From Pseudomonadales bacterium (lineage in GTDB: Bacteria; Pseudomonadota; Gammaproteobacteria; Pseudomonadales; Ketobacteraceae), in contig JAKSAW010000089.1 of the NCBI GenBank assembly GCA_022361455.1, positions 1 through 33,187 on the forward strand: a stretch of DNA of 33,187 nt, read 5' to 3'. Positions within the stretch are counted from its first letter, which is position 1. Every line of letters begins with the position of its first letter. A program made the translations under genes and the position numbers. Below are positions 1 to 8,346 of the stretch, piece by piece. The notes under the pieces were generated by a model, which was not told the DNA's origin, searched no databases, and saw only the letters and a program-made list of their open reading frames with translations.

Positions 1-372
1 CCACTGAGCTTTTACTTTGACCTTCGTAAGCTTTATCACTGGCATAAAATCAATTTTGAAATCTTTCATATGCCACTGTAGTTTTTTATTCTCTTGCTGC
101 TTAGCATCAAATTCAGCCCAGCAATTTACGCGCTGAAACGCAACATAGCCCTGCTCTGTAAACTCTACATACATACGCTGTATCTGCAGCAAACCATTTT
201 TTTGTTCGCGTTTCTCTGCTTCCCAGACCCCCACTAATGGATTATCTTGAAAAGGAATTGGGGTGTTTTTTACATCACACCCCACTAATAAAATGCTCGC
301 TAGAAATGCACTTAAAAAACTACCGAAAAAACGTTTTTTCTTTAAATATTCTTGCACTGGATTAGTTTCCAT
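1..372 (-). CDS. Predicted lipoprotein, partial (runs off left edge)
   Basis: The reverse strand is open from an ATG at 372 to the window edge, giving 124 residues without a stop. The N-terminus has a basic stretch (YLKKKRFF), a hydrophobic run and a lipobox-like LLVGC near residue 32, as expected for a type II signal peptide and lipid attachment at the cysteine. The mature part includes NPLVGVWEAEKREQ and a CWAEFD segment. The N-V-G-x-W pattern recalls small lipocalin-like or META-type secreted proteins, but I cannot assign a family. It lies 57 bp after the hydrolase gene on the same strand and could share its transcript, although a possible hairpin separates them. No good Shine-Dalgarno precedes the ATG. 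An opposite-strand ORF over the same bases (263-511) looks like a shadow. Confidence 0.6.
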   Translation of the reverse strand, partial: METNPVQEYLKKKRFFGSFLSAFLASILLVGCDVKNTPIPFQDNPLVGVWEAEKREQKNGLLQIQRMYVEFTEQGYVAFQRVNCWAEFDAKQQENKKLQWHMKDFKIDFMPVIKLTKVKVKAQW

Positions 373-397
373 GGACACTATTTCACTGGACTTATTT

Positions 398-430
398 GCT
401 TTACGTTTTCGTAGACACTTACGTAAAAGC
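398..430 (-). terminator. Possible hairpin after the hydrolase gene
   Basis: GCTTTACGT at 398-406 pairs with ACGTAAAAGC at 421-430, with one extra base and a loop of about 14 nt. It begins at the hydrolase stop codon. No U-tract follows on the minus strand, so this could be a weak terminator, an mRNA-stabilising hairpin, or chance. Confidence 0.25.
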
Positions 431-1065
431 TACTTCGCACCAATTTTCAATTTCATTATAAAGTTAGCCATGAGCGTAATGGCCTGCTGTATATTATCAG
501 CGTGTGTATAGCCAGATTTTTTTCTTGGCTTAAAATCATGATCGCCATCAGCCAACCAATTCACTTCAGCTTTAGCTAACTCATAACCCGGCACTTCTTC
601 ACGTTTACCGAAAGGATCCCGCTCGCCTTGAATAATCAGAGTGGGCGCTTTCATATCCGGAAAATGATCCACTCTCACCTTCTCCGGTTTACCGGGGGCA
701 TGAAAAGGATAACCTAAACAAATAACCCCTTTCACTTGGAGTTCGGCAGCTAACATGCTCGCCATTCTACCGCCCATGGATTTCCCTGCAACAACACATT
801 GGTCAGGGCCACCTGCCATCTCAACTGCTTCCGTAAAGCTTGCTAACAGCTTCGGGGCTCTATCTGGTGGTCGCTTTTTCCCCGTAGCTCGGCGTTCTTG
901 CATATAAGGAAATTCAAAGCGCCATACTTCGAAGCCTCGCTCAAACAAGCCATCAGCCACTGAGTTCATAAAGTCGCTATCCATGGGAGCACCGGCTCCA
1001 TGGGCTAACAGTAGCCGTAATGGTGCTTTACGCCGCTTAGGTGTTTGTTTGATAAAATCCATCAT
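430..1065 (-). CDS. Alpha/beta hydrolase, KANL3/Tex30-like small hydrolase
   Basis: This 211-residue soluble protein has a complete alpha/beta-hydrolase triad. The nucleophile elbow GKSMGG gives Ser96, Asp150 lies in GERDPFG, and His176 lies in DGDHDF. LLLAHGAGAPMDS near residue 18 forms the oxyanion region. Length and motifs fit the predicted-hydrolase family typified by Tex30/KANL3 (COG3571), whose substrates are mostly unknown. The start overlaps the stop of the patatin gene in an ATGATGA arrangement, which indicates translational coupling. Two hydrolases behind a two-component system suggests processing of esters or lipids, but that is only inference. Confidence 0.85.
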   Translation of the reverse strand: MMDFIKQTPKRRKAPLRLLLAHGAGAPMDSDFMNSVADGLFERGFEVWRFEFPYMQERRATGKKRPPDRAPKLLASFTEAVEMAGGPDQCVVAGKSMGGRMASMLAAELQVKGVICLGYPFHAPGKPEKVRVDHFPDMKAPTLIIQGERDPFGKREEVPGYELAKAEVNWLADGDHDFKPRKKSGYTHADNIQQAITLMANFIMKLKIGAK

Positions 1066-1790
1066 TCCTCCAAACTCGCTTTCATTTGGTTGTATGCCGC
1101 ATCAAATGCTAGCACCCCCTGATGCATTTTATTCGGACCCACTCGGGGGATATCGTCAAAAGCAACCACCTGCATATTATCTCGCACAGGCACTAATAAA
1201 GCTTTGCTATTTTTTTTACGCCACGGAGAACGGGATTTAATATGATGATATAAAACTCTTTCTCCCGGTAAGAGCGCGGCATGAGCCGGCCGATCTTTCA
1301 CACCGCCATCAATAAAATAGCGGCCATTAATATTGATGGGCTGAAATAAAAGAGGAAAAGCACAGGAAGCATAAACCGCATTGACCAAGTCACCAGATTG
1401 CATGACTTGCGTTTCTCGACTATTCAGATCGAACACCGACAAAGCCAGAGGCACACGGCAGTCTGCAAAACTATCCACCTTTAAAAAAGCGGCTAACTTT
1501 TCTCTAAAGCGGCGCCCCTGTAGTAAACCCAAGCCAATACCAGGATCCCAGAAATCATCTTTACTAAGAGCGAACAGCTCTGCCTTTAGCATCTCTGGAT
1601 CATGGCCAGATGCCCAACAGGCACCCACTAACGCCCCAGCACTAGAACCTGTGACTTTGCTGGGTTTACAGCCAGCATCAATCAGAGCCGCCAACATACC
1701 GGCGTGCGCATAGAAACTAAAAAAACCGGAAGACATCGATAATGTAAAAGGCTCAGCCTGCAACCAAGCCTTTAATCCTTGAGAAGCCAA
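1062..1790 (-). CDS. Patatin-like phospholipase family protein
   Basis: This 242-residue protein has the patatin Ser-Asp dyad: GSSAG at 48-52 with Ser50, and DGGV with Asp161. Patatins normally carry a glycine-rich GGGxxG oxyanion loop; here the equivalent stretch is SSGFFSFYAHAG (20-31), so the loop is non-standard. No signal peptide is evident, so a cytoplasmic or membrane-peripheral enzyme is likely. The start is TTG at 1790, preceded by AAGG about 8 nt upstream. An internal ATG at codon 19 would remove residues just before the oxyanion loop. It sits 24 bp after the kinase gene and overlaps the hydrolase gene by 3 bp. Lipolytic activity is expected from the dyad but not proven. Confidence 0.85.
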   Translation of the reverse strand: MASQGLKAWLQAEPFTLSMSSGFFSFYAHAGMLAALIDAGCKPSKVTGSSAGALVGACWASGHDPEMLKAELFALSKDDFWDPGIGLGLLQGRRFREKLAAFLKVDSFADCRVPLALSVFDLNSRETQVMQSGDLVNAVYASCAFPLLFQPININGRYFIDGGVKDRPAHAALLPGERVLYHHIKSRSPWRKKNSKALLVPVRDNMQVVAFDDIPRVGPNKMHQGVLAFDAAYNQMKASLEE

Positions 1791-1814
1791 TACAACAACC
1801 TTAACAGTGGAAAG

Positions 1815-3167
1815 TTAACGAGATTCTTGTTGCGGAATAGGGATTATAAATCGAACCGTGAGCCCGCACCCAGGTCGATTTTGCAATTCTAGCCGACCAC
1901 CTTCCTTACGCACAACACCACTAGCAATGGCTAAGCCCATTCCATTGCCATCAGGTTTAGTGGTCATAAAGGGTTTTAGCACGGTATCCATTAACTCTTC
2001 AGGAATTCCCGGCCCATCATCTTGAATTTCACAGATCAGTTCATTGCCCTGTTGTGATGTGGACACCGCAATACTATCCTGAGCCACGGCTAAAGCATTT
2101 TCGATAACATTGAAAACACCCTGGGAAAACTCTTCAGGTAATTTAGCCGCCATAGTGCTCGACACTTTTTCACCAAAGGCCAAACGAATGGTGACGCCCT
2201 TTTGTTGAGCGATCAAACGGAGGTTATCGGCTTCCTCTTCAATAACCTCTTTATAGCTACGTGTGTCAGTCAGCTCGCCACTAGGCTCGATATTAAGCTC
2301 TTCTTTAAGGCTGAGCCTTAGTTTGTCTTGAATATCGTTAAGCAAAGCTAGCTCGCTACGAATCATATCTATATCAACATCATCACTTTTATTGAGCTGC
2401 TTGTTTAGCTTGTGAATGGAAATACCCATCAATCCCAATTGATGACGAGTTTGGTGAATTATTCTTGCGGAGAACTCCCCCAGAGAGGCTAACTTTTCTT
2501 GTGTCTCCATTTCCGCCAACAAATCTAATTCACGAACACGCCAACGTTTAATTAGGGACGCCATGATCACCCACACAGCACCAATGGTGTTGATCACTAA
2601 TATAAATTGGGAAATAGCCCATGTGGGCGCTAGGTAGTTTTTGTCGAAGGGCAAACTTTTAAACAGAGGCGCATACTCGAGCAATTGTGCCTCTGTGATA
2701 TAAACCAACAGAACAGACACTAAAATTCCAGAGACCAGTGCCCAAAAAACACTACGCGCATCCAATAAAGGCAAACCCAAGGATAAACCCGCCACTATCA
2801 ACAGGCTGCTATTCGACGTGTAAAAACCCGTGGCCCACGTGGCATAGATCATTAACATGGTAAAGCCCTGGGCAAATAGATGCGAAAAGAAAGGCCAGTC
2901 CCGTCGATACTGGCGCTGATGCAAGCCAACAAAAAACAGCAGGACAATGCACACCAAAATCAACTTGCAGTAAGCAATATTGAGTTCAACGTATGGGTGA
3001 TCCAAATAAGGTGATAATTCACTACGCTGATAAACAATCAAAGAAACCCAAAATACCACCGGAAGGTAAGCGCTAATAAACAACAACAATAAAGCCCGAT
3101 CCAACGGGCTCCATTCTAAAGGGTTTCCTTCGGCAAGAAGTTCTTTAATCGGTGGATTGGCTGCCAC
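1815..3167 (-). CDS. Membrane sensor histidine kinase
   Basis: This 450-residue protein has about six hydrophobic segments in residues 25-210 and a short linker (RELDLLAEMETQEKLASLGE). Its dimerisation/phosphoacceptor helix contains IIHQTRHQLG with His238. A HATPase domain follows, with NVIENAL (N box), DDGPGIPEE (G1), FMTTKPDGNGMGLAI (F/G2) and a terminal RFIIPIP. The residue after the phosphoacceptor histidine is Gln, not the usual acidic residue. The input is probably membrane-embedded, because the extracytoplasmic loops are short. Translation probably starts at a GTG. The response regulator gene ends 18 bp upstream and is the obvious partner. Confidence 0.9.
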   Translation of the reverse strand: MAANPPIKELLAEGNPLEWSPLDRALLLLFISAYLPVVFWVSLIVYQRSELSPYLDHPYVELNIAYCKLILVCIVLLFFVGLHQRQYRRDWPFFSHLFAQGFTMLMIYATWATGFYTSNSSLLIVAGLSLGLPLLDARSVFWALVSGILVSVLLVYITEAQLLEYAPLFKSLPFDKNYLAPTWAISQFILVINTIGAVWVIMASLIKRWRVRELDLLAEMETQEKLASLGEFSARIIHQTRHQLGLMGISIHKLNKQLNKSDDVDIDMIRSELALLNDIQDKLRLSLKEELNIEPSGELTDTRSYKEVIEEEADNLRLIAQQKGVTIRLAFGEKVSSTMAAKLPEEFSQGVFNVIENALAVAQDSIAVSTSQQGNELICEIQDDGPGIPEELMDTVLKPFMTTKPDGNGMGLAIASGVVRKEGGRLELQNRPGCGLTVRFIIPIPQQESR

Positions 3168-3185
3168 GCTTTTTAATTAGTCCTT

Positions 3186-3827
3186 TTAAAATTCTACGTT
3201 GTAGCGCACTAGTGCTAAGGCTAGCTTGGTTCTGTCAGGCATATTCAATAATTGTAGAATACGAACCACATGGTTTTTCGCGGTACCTTCACTAATTCCC
3301 AAGGTACGACCAATCCCCTTATTGGATTCACCATTAGCGATTAACGCCAACACTTCGCGGTGACGGGGACTTAATGCCGAAACACGTTTCACAAACTCCA
3401 TTTCATCGGGTTCGCGCCGTAACGACTGGGCGAGTTTGATCGCCAAGGAAGGATCCAATACGGTCTCACCCATTAAGGCATCCTTAGCTGCTTGAACTAA
3501 CTCATCGGGATTCGCATCTTTGCGCACATAGCCTTTTGCGCCCGCTTCCATGGCCTGCTTAATTCGGCGCGCATCATCAAAGGCTGACAACATCAACACA
3601 GGCAATTCTTGGGATAACCGAGGCAAAGCTTCTAGGCCTGTTTCTCCGGGCAACTCCACATCAAGAAGCACAAGATCCACAGAATTCTCTGCCAACAGAT
3701 TTTCTAGCTCTTCTATATCACCGGCTTCGTAAGTTTTCTCTATATCTTCATCCTGGTTGAAGATTCCTGCGATTCCAGCCCTAAATACTGGGTGATCATC
3801 ACAAATAGCCACCGAAATACCCATCAT
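3186..3827 (-). CDS. NarL/LuxR-family response regulator
   Basis: The 213-residue protein has an N-terminal receiver with the acidic pair Asp10/Asp11, phosphoacceptor Asp56 (LLDVELPG), LMLSAFDD for the switch residue, and GYVRKDA for the conserved lysine. A LuxR-type helix-turn-helix follows at about 148-205 (LSPRHREVLALIANG through GTAKNHVVRIL). An AGGGG Shine-Dalgarno precedes the ATGATG start. It is the first gene of the run 3827-430, so it and the next-gene kinase probably form a two-component system controlling themselves and the two hydrolases. The large spacer upstream should contain its promoter. Confidence 0.93.
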   Translation of the reverse strand: MMGISVAICDDHPVFRAGIAGIFNQDEDIEKTYEAGDIEELENLLAENSVDLVLLDVELPGETGLEALPRLSQELPVLMLSAFDDARRIKQAMEAGAKGYVRKDANPDELVQAAKDALMGETVLDPSLAIKLAQSLRREPDEMEFVKRVSALSPRHREVLALIANGESNKGIGRTLGISEGTAKNHVVRILQLLNMPDRTKLALALVRYNVEF

Positions 3828-4089
3828 TACCCCTAATCATTGGTTTGTTTGTCTAATTTGAAGCCCGCTTTGTGTTTATATTTTGCCGCTCGGCTTCTTT
3901 TTGGCACCATTTTCCAGCATTTTCACAACTTTTACATAAAAAGTTTACGATTTGTACCAAAAGGCATATGCACTTGTTCCCTCTTGCATCTGGCGCGGAT
4001 CAACGGGTTTCTTCACAATACACTCATAGATTGATTGAAAAAGCGTCTAACGCTAAACGATTAATCTTGCATTGGAGCGCCAATTTGGC

Positions 4090-4211
4090 AGCGTTGTTCT
4101 ACACTAATCAAACCAAAGCACCCCGCGCCTAAAAGTGATTAAGCCCCTCTTTTACGCGACCAGACAAGTACTCGGATTCAAGCTTTCAGTGTAGAACAAC
4201 GCTTTATTTTT
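4090..4211 (+). ncRNA. Candidate structured RNA or cis element (nested inverted repeat)
   Basis: A perfect 16-bp inverted repeat pairs 4090-4105 (AGCGTTGTTCTACACT) with 4188-4203 (AGTGTAGAACAACGCT). Inside it, CGCG-CC-TAAAAG (4124-4135) pairs with CTTTTACGCG (4149-4158), leaving a two-base bulge. The outer right arm is followed by TTATTTTT, so on the plus strand the structure ends like an intrinsic terminator whose 5' and 3' ends pair. A weak TTGAAA (4035-4040) with an AT-rich -10-like stretch about 18-19 nt later could start a transcript near 4070. No known RNA family is recognised. It could equally be a protein-binding or cruciform site. Confidence 0.3.
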
Positions 4212-4270
4212 CCTAGAGCGGTTAGGATCGTTCCAGTTTATCCCCCGAGACTTAACTTTCCCACCATATT

Positions 4271-4301
4271 AACTATAGTTTTATAAGTGCCCTCTATAGT
4301 T
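4271..4301. promoter_or_regulatory. AACTATAGTT palindrome plus CTATAGTT half repeat
   Basis: The 10-bp palindrome at 4271-4280 is followed by TTATAA, and CTATAGTT recurs at 4294-4301, just upstream of the GTG at 4316. Nearly the same string (AACTATAGTTTATAA) lies upstream of the other 7TMR-DISM gene. It could be an operator or simply a -10-like TATAGT element. Confidence 0.3.
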
Positions 4302-4315
4302 GTTACGGTTGTTTC

Positions 4316-7153
4316 GTGTCATTCCCAAACAGGACCTGCTTCCGACTGATTATCGCTTGGATTCTATGCCTAGCGCTGCCCAACTTTTCGATGGGCTTCG
4401 ATACCAAGCTAGTATCGGAGGCCACAGAGGGCCCGATCGACCTATCGCCCCACCTAAACATATTAGCCGACCCTGATAGCCAATTTTCCATTGAGCAAAT
4501 CACGGCTGCTCCACTGAGTGATTGGCGCCAAAATCAGCAACATACCTTTTCAGCGGGTTTTTCAGAAAGCGTTTATTGGCTACGCCTTGATTTTGAGAAT
4601 AGCGGAAATCAAAACACTAACTGGATCCTGGAAGTGCCCTATCCCTTGCTAGATGAAATCAGCTTCTACTACAAGAAAGCAGGCAAAATCGAAACGATTA
4701 AAACGGGCGATCAACTGCTCTTCTCTGAGCGGCCACTGATGCACCGCCATTTCGTTTTTCCCATTCAGCTCGATACGCAAAGCAAGCAGTCGGTATATTT
4801 TAGAATTGCTAGCAGAGACACACTGCAATTCCCTATCAGGCTCTGGAAGCCTTCAAACTACCAACGACACAACCACAACGTTCAACTGCTATATGGCTTG
4901 TTCTTCGGCGCGTTAATGGTTTTGATTGGTATGAACACCATGGCCCTAATCAGCCTCAGAGATAAAAACTTTCTTTATTATGTGGCGGCAATTTTTTTCT
5001 ACGCCATATCCCAAGCAAACCTTACTGGCTTCACATTTGAATATTTACTATCTAATTCCCCCAGTATAAATAAGTGGATGCGACCCATAACAGTGAGGTT
5101 AACTTTATTTTTTGTTTCGCAATTTGCCAGAGACTACTTAGATACACAAAAACGAGCACCACTTTTTTATAGCCTCCTGAATGCCATTTCTTGGGTTTCA
5201 ATATTCTCGATCTTAATGTGTATTATCTTACCGTTTTCGAGCGCCATAAAAATGGTACTAGCCAATGCTGTGTTAGGTATGCTCACCCTACTTGCTACTT
5301 GCATTGTATGCACGCCTTTAAAGTTTGCACCAGCGCGTTACTTTCTGTTCGCCTGGTTGGGTTTGATTATTGGCGTTTGTATCAACATTCTGCGAGCTTT
5401 CGGCAGTCTTCCATCCAATCTTATTACTGAACATAGTATTGAGTTCGGCGCAATGATTGTCGCGATTTTCTTGTCGTATGGTTTAACCAGCCGGGTCAAT
5501 GAAGAGAAAAAATTAAAACTCTTTGCGCAAAGAGAAGCCTTGCGAAACGAACGTCTAGCTCGACAAGAACATGAACGAGCGACGCAAATTCAACTATCGG
5601 CACAGAAGAAAGAGTTTGAAGCACAACAACATATTATTGCTGCACAATCAGAAAGCCGCGCAAAAAGCGATTTCCTAGCCACCATGAGCCATGAAATTCG
5701 TACTCCGATGAATGGCGTGCTCGGATTAACTGAATTACTACTGGAAACAAAACTAGATCCCAAGCAAGAAGATTACTTAAAAACAATACATCGCTCAGGG
5801 GAATCATTACTGGGTATTCTCAACGACATTCTAGATTTTTCAAAGGTTGAATCTAAAAGCATTGAGCTAGAAAACGTCGAATTCAGTATTGAGTCAGTTG
5901 TTGATGATGTCATCTCAATTTTCGCTAACATCGTTTCCGAGAAAAAGCTCAGCATTAACTTTGTATTACACCATGAAACCCCAAGGAATATCATTGGTGA
6001 CCCCACTCGCTTGAGGCAAGTACTGTTAAATTTAGTTAGCAACTCTATTAAATTCACAGACCATGGCGAAATCGTTATTCGTGCCTATTGGGAAGCTCCT
6101 TTTCTAAAATTCGAAGTTCAAGATACAGGCATCGGCATTGCCAAAGAGCATCAAGGAAAGCTATTCGAGCTTTTCTCTCAAGCCGATCAATCGACTACTC
6201 GCCGCTATGGCGGCACCGGACTGGGACTTGCCATTTGTAGAGGTCTGACGGAATTAATGGGTGGTGGTATTTCTGTCACAAGTCGAGTGGGTCATGGCTC
6301 TACATTTTCGTTCACCATCAAATGTGAAGACAGCGATCAAATAGACCAACCGAAGCCACCGGAAACCTTAACTGAAAAATCAATTATCCTTGTAGATTCC
6401 AATCTTCGCTTTATTGAAAGCATGGCAGAACTCGCAGAATTTTGGCATGCCAAACTAGAAATTGTGGTGGATCCAAAAGATCTTAAAAGAGACATCTATG
6501 ACTCTGCAGATCTCGTTATCTGCCACCAAAAGTACTCTAGCGCCCTACCAAAAACCAAAGATAAAAAAGAGGTTGTGTATCTCGCAGACTACAGCAAACG
6601 TGAAGGCCACCCTGAACGAACCGTATTACAACGCCCTGTGACTTTTGCCAAAATAAAAGAAACTGTCATCCATAGTCTCGGCATTCAAAATCGACGTAAC
6701 AAAGACGATGAGAAAAGCACCATCAATTTCCACAAGCTGAATGTGCTTGTGGCTGAGGATAACAATGTCAATCGCATGGTGATAAAAGGCATCTTAAACA
6801 AATTGGGAATCAGTCCAGAGTTTGCCGTGAATGGTTTACTCGCTGTGAGAGCAGTATTAGGTGCTGACAAACCATTTGATGTGATTTTAATGGACTGCGA
6901 AATGCCAGAAATGGATGGCTACCAAGCGACTAAAGAAATTCGTCAGCTTGAGCAACAAAATAATCTCGATATTAAAATTATCGGTGTCAGCGCTCATGCG
7001 GTTATGGAAAGAGAGCAAATGGCTTATGAAGCAGGTATGAACCTCTACATGACCAAGCCTATCCAGATTGAAGATATTAAAAAGGTTCTACTCGATATCG
7101 AGCGAGGCACCTTAGCCCCGCCACAACCCATAGCAAAATCATCGTCTGCTTAA
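4316..7153 (+). CDS. 7TMR-DISM hybrid sensor histidine kinase with two receivers
   Basis: The 945-residue inner-membrane protein starts at a GTG that is needed to include the signal peptide (1-28). The domain order is: periplasmic 7TMR-DISMED2 fold (about 45-170), seven-helix 7TMR-DISM membrane domain (about 185-390), coiled coil (395-445), HisKA with His459 in SHEIRTPMNG, HATPase (about 560-675; NSIKF, DTGIGI, GGTGLGLAI), a degenerate receiver (about 688-785), and an intact receiver (about 806-925; EDNNVN, Asp860 in MDCEMPEMDG, lysine in YMTKP). DISMED2 domains resemble carbohydrate-binding folds, but this ligand is unknown. The architecture fits a phosphorelay kinase that would need a separate HPt protein. 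No partner regulator is adjacent. The sensor half is clearly homologous to the diguanylate cyclase at 10356. Confidence 0.93.
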   Translation: MSFPNRTCFRLIIAWILCLALPNFSMGFDTKLVSEATEGPIDLSPHLNILADPDSQFSIEQITAAPLSDWRQNQQHTFSAGFSESVYWLRLDFENSGNQNTNWILEVPYPLLDEISFYYKKAGKIETIKTGDQLLFSERPLMHRHFVFPIQLDTQSKQSVYFRIASRDTLQFPIRLWKPSNYQRHNHNVQLLYGLFFGALMVLIGMNTMALISLRDKNFLYYVAAIFFYAISQANLTGFTFEYLLSNSPSINKWMRPITVRLTLFFVSQFARDYLDTQKRAPLFYSLLNAISWVSIFSILMCIILPFSSAIKMVLANAVLGMLTLLATCIVCTPLKFAPARYFLFAWLGLIIGVCINILRAFGSLPSNLITEHSIEFGAMIVAIFLSYGLTSRVNEEKKLKLFAQREALRNERLARQEHERATQIQLSAQKKEFEAQQHIIAAQSESRAKSDFLATMSHEIRTPMNGVLGLTELLLETKLDPKQEDYLKTIHRSGESLLGILNDILDFSKVESKSIELENVEFSIESVVDDVISIFANIVSEKKLSINFVLHHETPRNIIGDPTRLRQVLLNLVSNSIKFTDHGEIVIRAYWEAPFLKFEVQDTGIGIAKEHQGKLFELFSQADQSTTRRYGGTGLGLAICRGLTELMGGGISVTSRVGHGSTFSFTIKCEDSDQIDQPKPPETLTEKSIILVDSNLRFIESMAELAEFWHAKLEIVVDPKDLKRDIYDSADLVICHQKYSSALPKTKDKKEVVYLADYSKREGHPERTVLQRPVTFAKIKETVIHSLGIQNRRNKDDEKSTINFHKLNVLVAEDNNVNRMVIKGILNKLGISPEFAVNGLLAVRAVLGADKPFDVILMDCEMPEMDGYQATKEIRQLEQQNNLDIKIIGVSAHAVMEREQMAYEAGMNLYMTKPIQIEDIKKVLLDIERGTLAPPQPIAKSSSA

Positions 7154-7166
7154 GCCCAACTCGTGC

Positions 7167-8063
7167 TCAAAGGCCGTACTGATCCAAGATCGCTATATAT
7201 TCCTGAGGCTCAGGACGCACTCGATAGTTTGCAGTTTGGTCGCTATAAATAATTTTGCCGCTAGCATCGACCACGAGCGCCGTCGGCAACACAGTATCCG
7301 AGTCATATCCTAGCGCTTCCATACCCATAGGCAAACCTCCGTCTGCAGCAATTCCTAAAGCATCAGCTGCAGCATTCCCTCGATCAGATAAAAACTCACA
7401 GGGGACATTAAATTTTTTGGCGAGATCAGCAGTGTGCTTTTCAGTTTGCGGACTAATGAATAGCGTCTTTACGCCCTTATCCGACAACTGTTGATAATTA
7501 GCGACTATCTCTTTGATTTGTGCAACACAGAACGGACACCAATTACCTCTAAAGAAAAGTATCAATGCCGGCGAACCTTTTAAGGTTTCGCTATTAAGTT
7601 CAGTACCGTCTGCTCGATAAACGCTGAATCCAGGTAATGGTTGACCAACAGCCAATAGCGAACTTTCTTCACGTTCTAGATTGGAATACCAAAAGTCATA
7701 GATGAGATATCCAAGAAACAACCCGCCAGCAACAAGAGTGGGCTCCTTGGGGTCGTATCCCAATATCCAAGCAGCCATGGCCAGCCCTAGGCCAATGGCA
7801 CCAAACAAGATATTGGTATTCATATGTTCACTAGTCCTCGCCACGCTCTTTAACACAAATGCTTTGCTTAACAACGTTAAGAAAGGCAGCGTCGTTAACA
7901 AGACGCCTAACCACCCCCATTGAAAACTCTGTGTTACCAATTGGTAGATCGCATAACCAGTACCCGCGAAGGCCCCCGTTAAATAAAGACTGACGTATAG
8001 GCTCTTGAATCGGTTCAACAAACGATTTTGTTTCGGAGGCTCTACAGTGGCGGGAATTGACAT
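7167..8063 (-). CDS. Membrane-anchored peroxiredoxin/thioredoxin-like protein
   Basis: This 298-residue protein has about four hydrophobic helices in residues 20-130 and an AhpC/TSA-type redoxin domain from about 140 to the end. The active-site motif is FFRGNWCPFC, a CxxC pair in the position used by bacterial redoxins, followed by FISPQTEKH and a VVDASGKI beta-hairpin typical of the fold. Whether the redox domain faces the cytoplasm or periplasm is unclear, since there is no cleavable signal. A thiol peroxidase or disulfide reductase role is expected from the family. The ATG is preceded by AGGA at proper spacing. It is divergent from a TetR-family gene, a usual regulator-target arrangement, and converges with the hybrid kinase gene. 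Confidence 0.85.
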   Translation of the reverse strand: MSIPATVEPPKQNRLLNRFKSLYVSLYLTGAFAGTGYAIYQLVTQSFQWGWLGVLLTTLPFLTLLSKAFVLKSVARTSEHMNTNILFGAIGLGLAMAAWILGYDPKEPTLVAGGLFLGYLIYDFWYSNLEREESSLLAVGQPLPGFSVYRADGTELNSETLKGSPALILFFRGNWCPFCVAQIKEIVANYQQLSDKGVKTLFISPQTEKHTADLAKKFNVPCEFLSDRGNAAADALGIAADGGLPMGMEALGYDSDTVLPTALVVDASGKIIYSDQTANYRVRPEPQEYIAILDQYGL

Positions 8064-8172
8064 AGCGGGGTCCTATTTAAGTGTGGCTATTGTGCGACTA
8101 GCGTGACCATTTCAGTATTTTGCTAGCAAGCTAGCGCTGACTAGCATTAGTGATCAGCCGCATCATATAACT

Positions 8173-8215
8173 AAATGATCAGTTTGATATATAATGCCAA
8201 ATCCGTTGATCATTT
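8173..8215. promoter_or_regulatory. AAATGATCA...TGATCATTT inverted repeat, candidate operator
   Basis: Perfect 9-bp arms at 8173-8181 and 8207-8215 are separated by 25 bp, and a further TGATCA lies at 8151-8156. They sit in the divergent spacer between the redoxin and TetR genes. Assignment to the TetR protein is inference. Confidence 0.35.
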
Positions 8216-8259
8216 GAAACCCTCTTTTGATCTGGCTAAATATTAGCAATTAAATGCCA

Positions 8260-8288
8260 TATATGATAATTTTCTTACAGATCATATA
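8260..8288. promoter_or_regulatory. TATATGAT...ATCATATA inverted repeat, candidate TetR operator
   Basis: Perfect 8-bp arms at 8260-8267 and 8281-8288 have a 13-bp spacer, about 60 bp before the TetR start. The span is typical of a TetR-family dyad. The arms are AT-rich, so chance is possible. Confidence 0.35.
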
Positions 8289-8346
8289 GCTATCTAAGCA
8301 CAACAGATATCATACCTATCGGTTAGATATTAGGAAAAACTATTTC

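Larger units (their letters stand above)
3828..4315. other. 488-bp divergent intergenic spacer
   Basis: This lies between the divergent response regulator and hybrid kinase genes. It has short ORFs (3840-4034, 3872-4132) but none has a convincing start signal, signal peptide or recognisable domain. It contains a nested inverted repeat at 4090-4203 and two CTATAGTT elements near the kinase start, each listed separately. Promoters for both flanking genes must lie here, but I cannot place them with confidence. Confidence 0.7.

Noticed and set aside
325..340. 16-bp palindrome GAAAAAACGTTTTTTC
   Set aside because: Low-complexity codons for Lys-Lys-Arg-Phe-Phe in the partial lipoprotein explain it.
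3840..4132. Two overlapping short plus-strand ORFs in the divergent spacer
   Set aside because: No ribosome site, no recognisable domain, arginine- and serine-rich random-looking content, and they run into the inverted repeat region.
4041..4225. Possible integron attC-like site (GTCTAAC and GTTAGGA strings around the inverted repeat)
   Set aside because: GTTAGGA does not meet the GTTRRRY core, spacing and pairing do not match attC, and no cassette or integrase is present.
8122..8136. GCTAGC direct repeat near the redoxin start
   Set aside because: Only two 6-bp copies with no dyad related to the other repeats; too weak to call.
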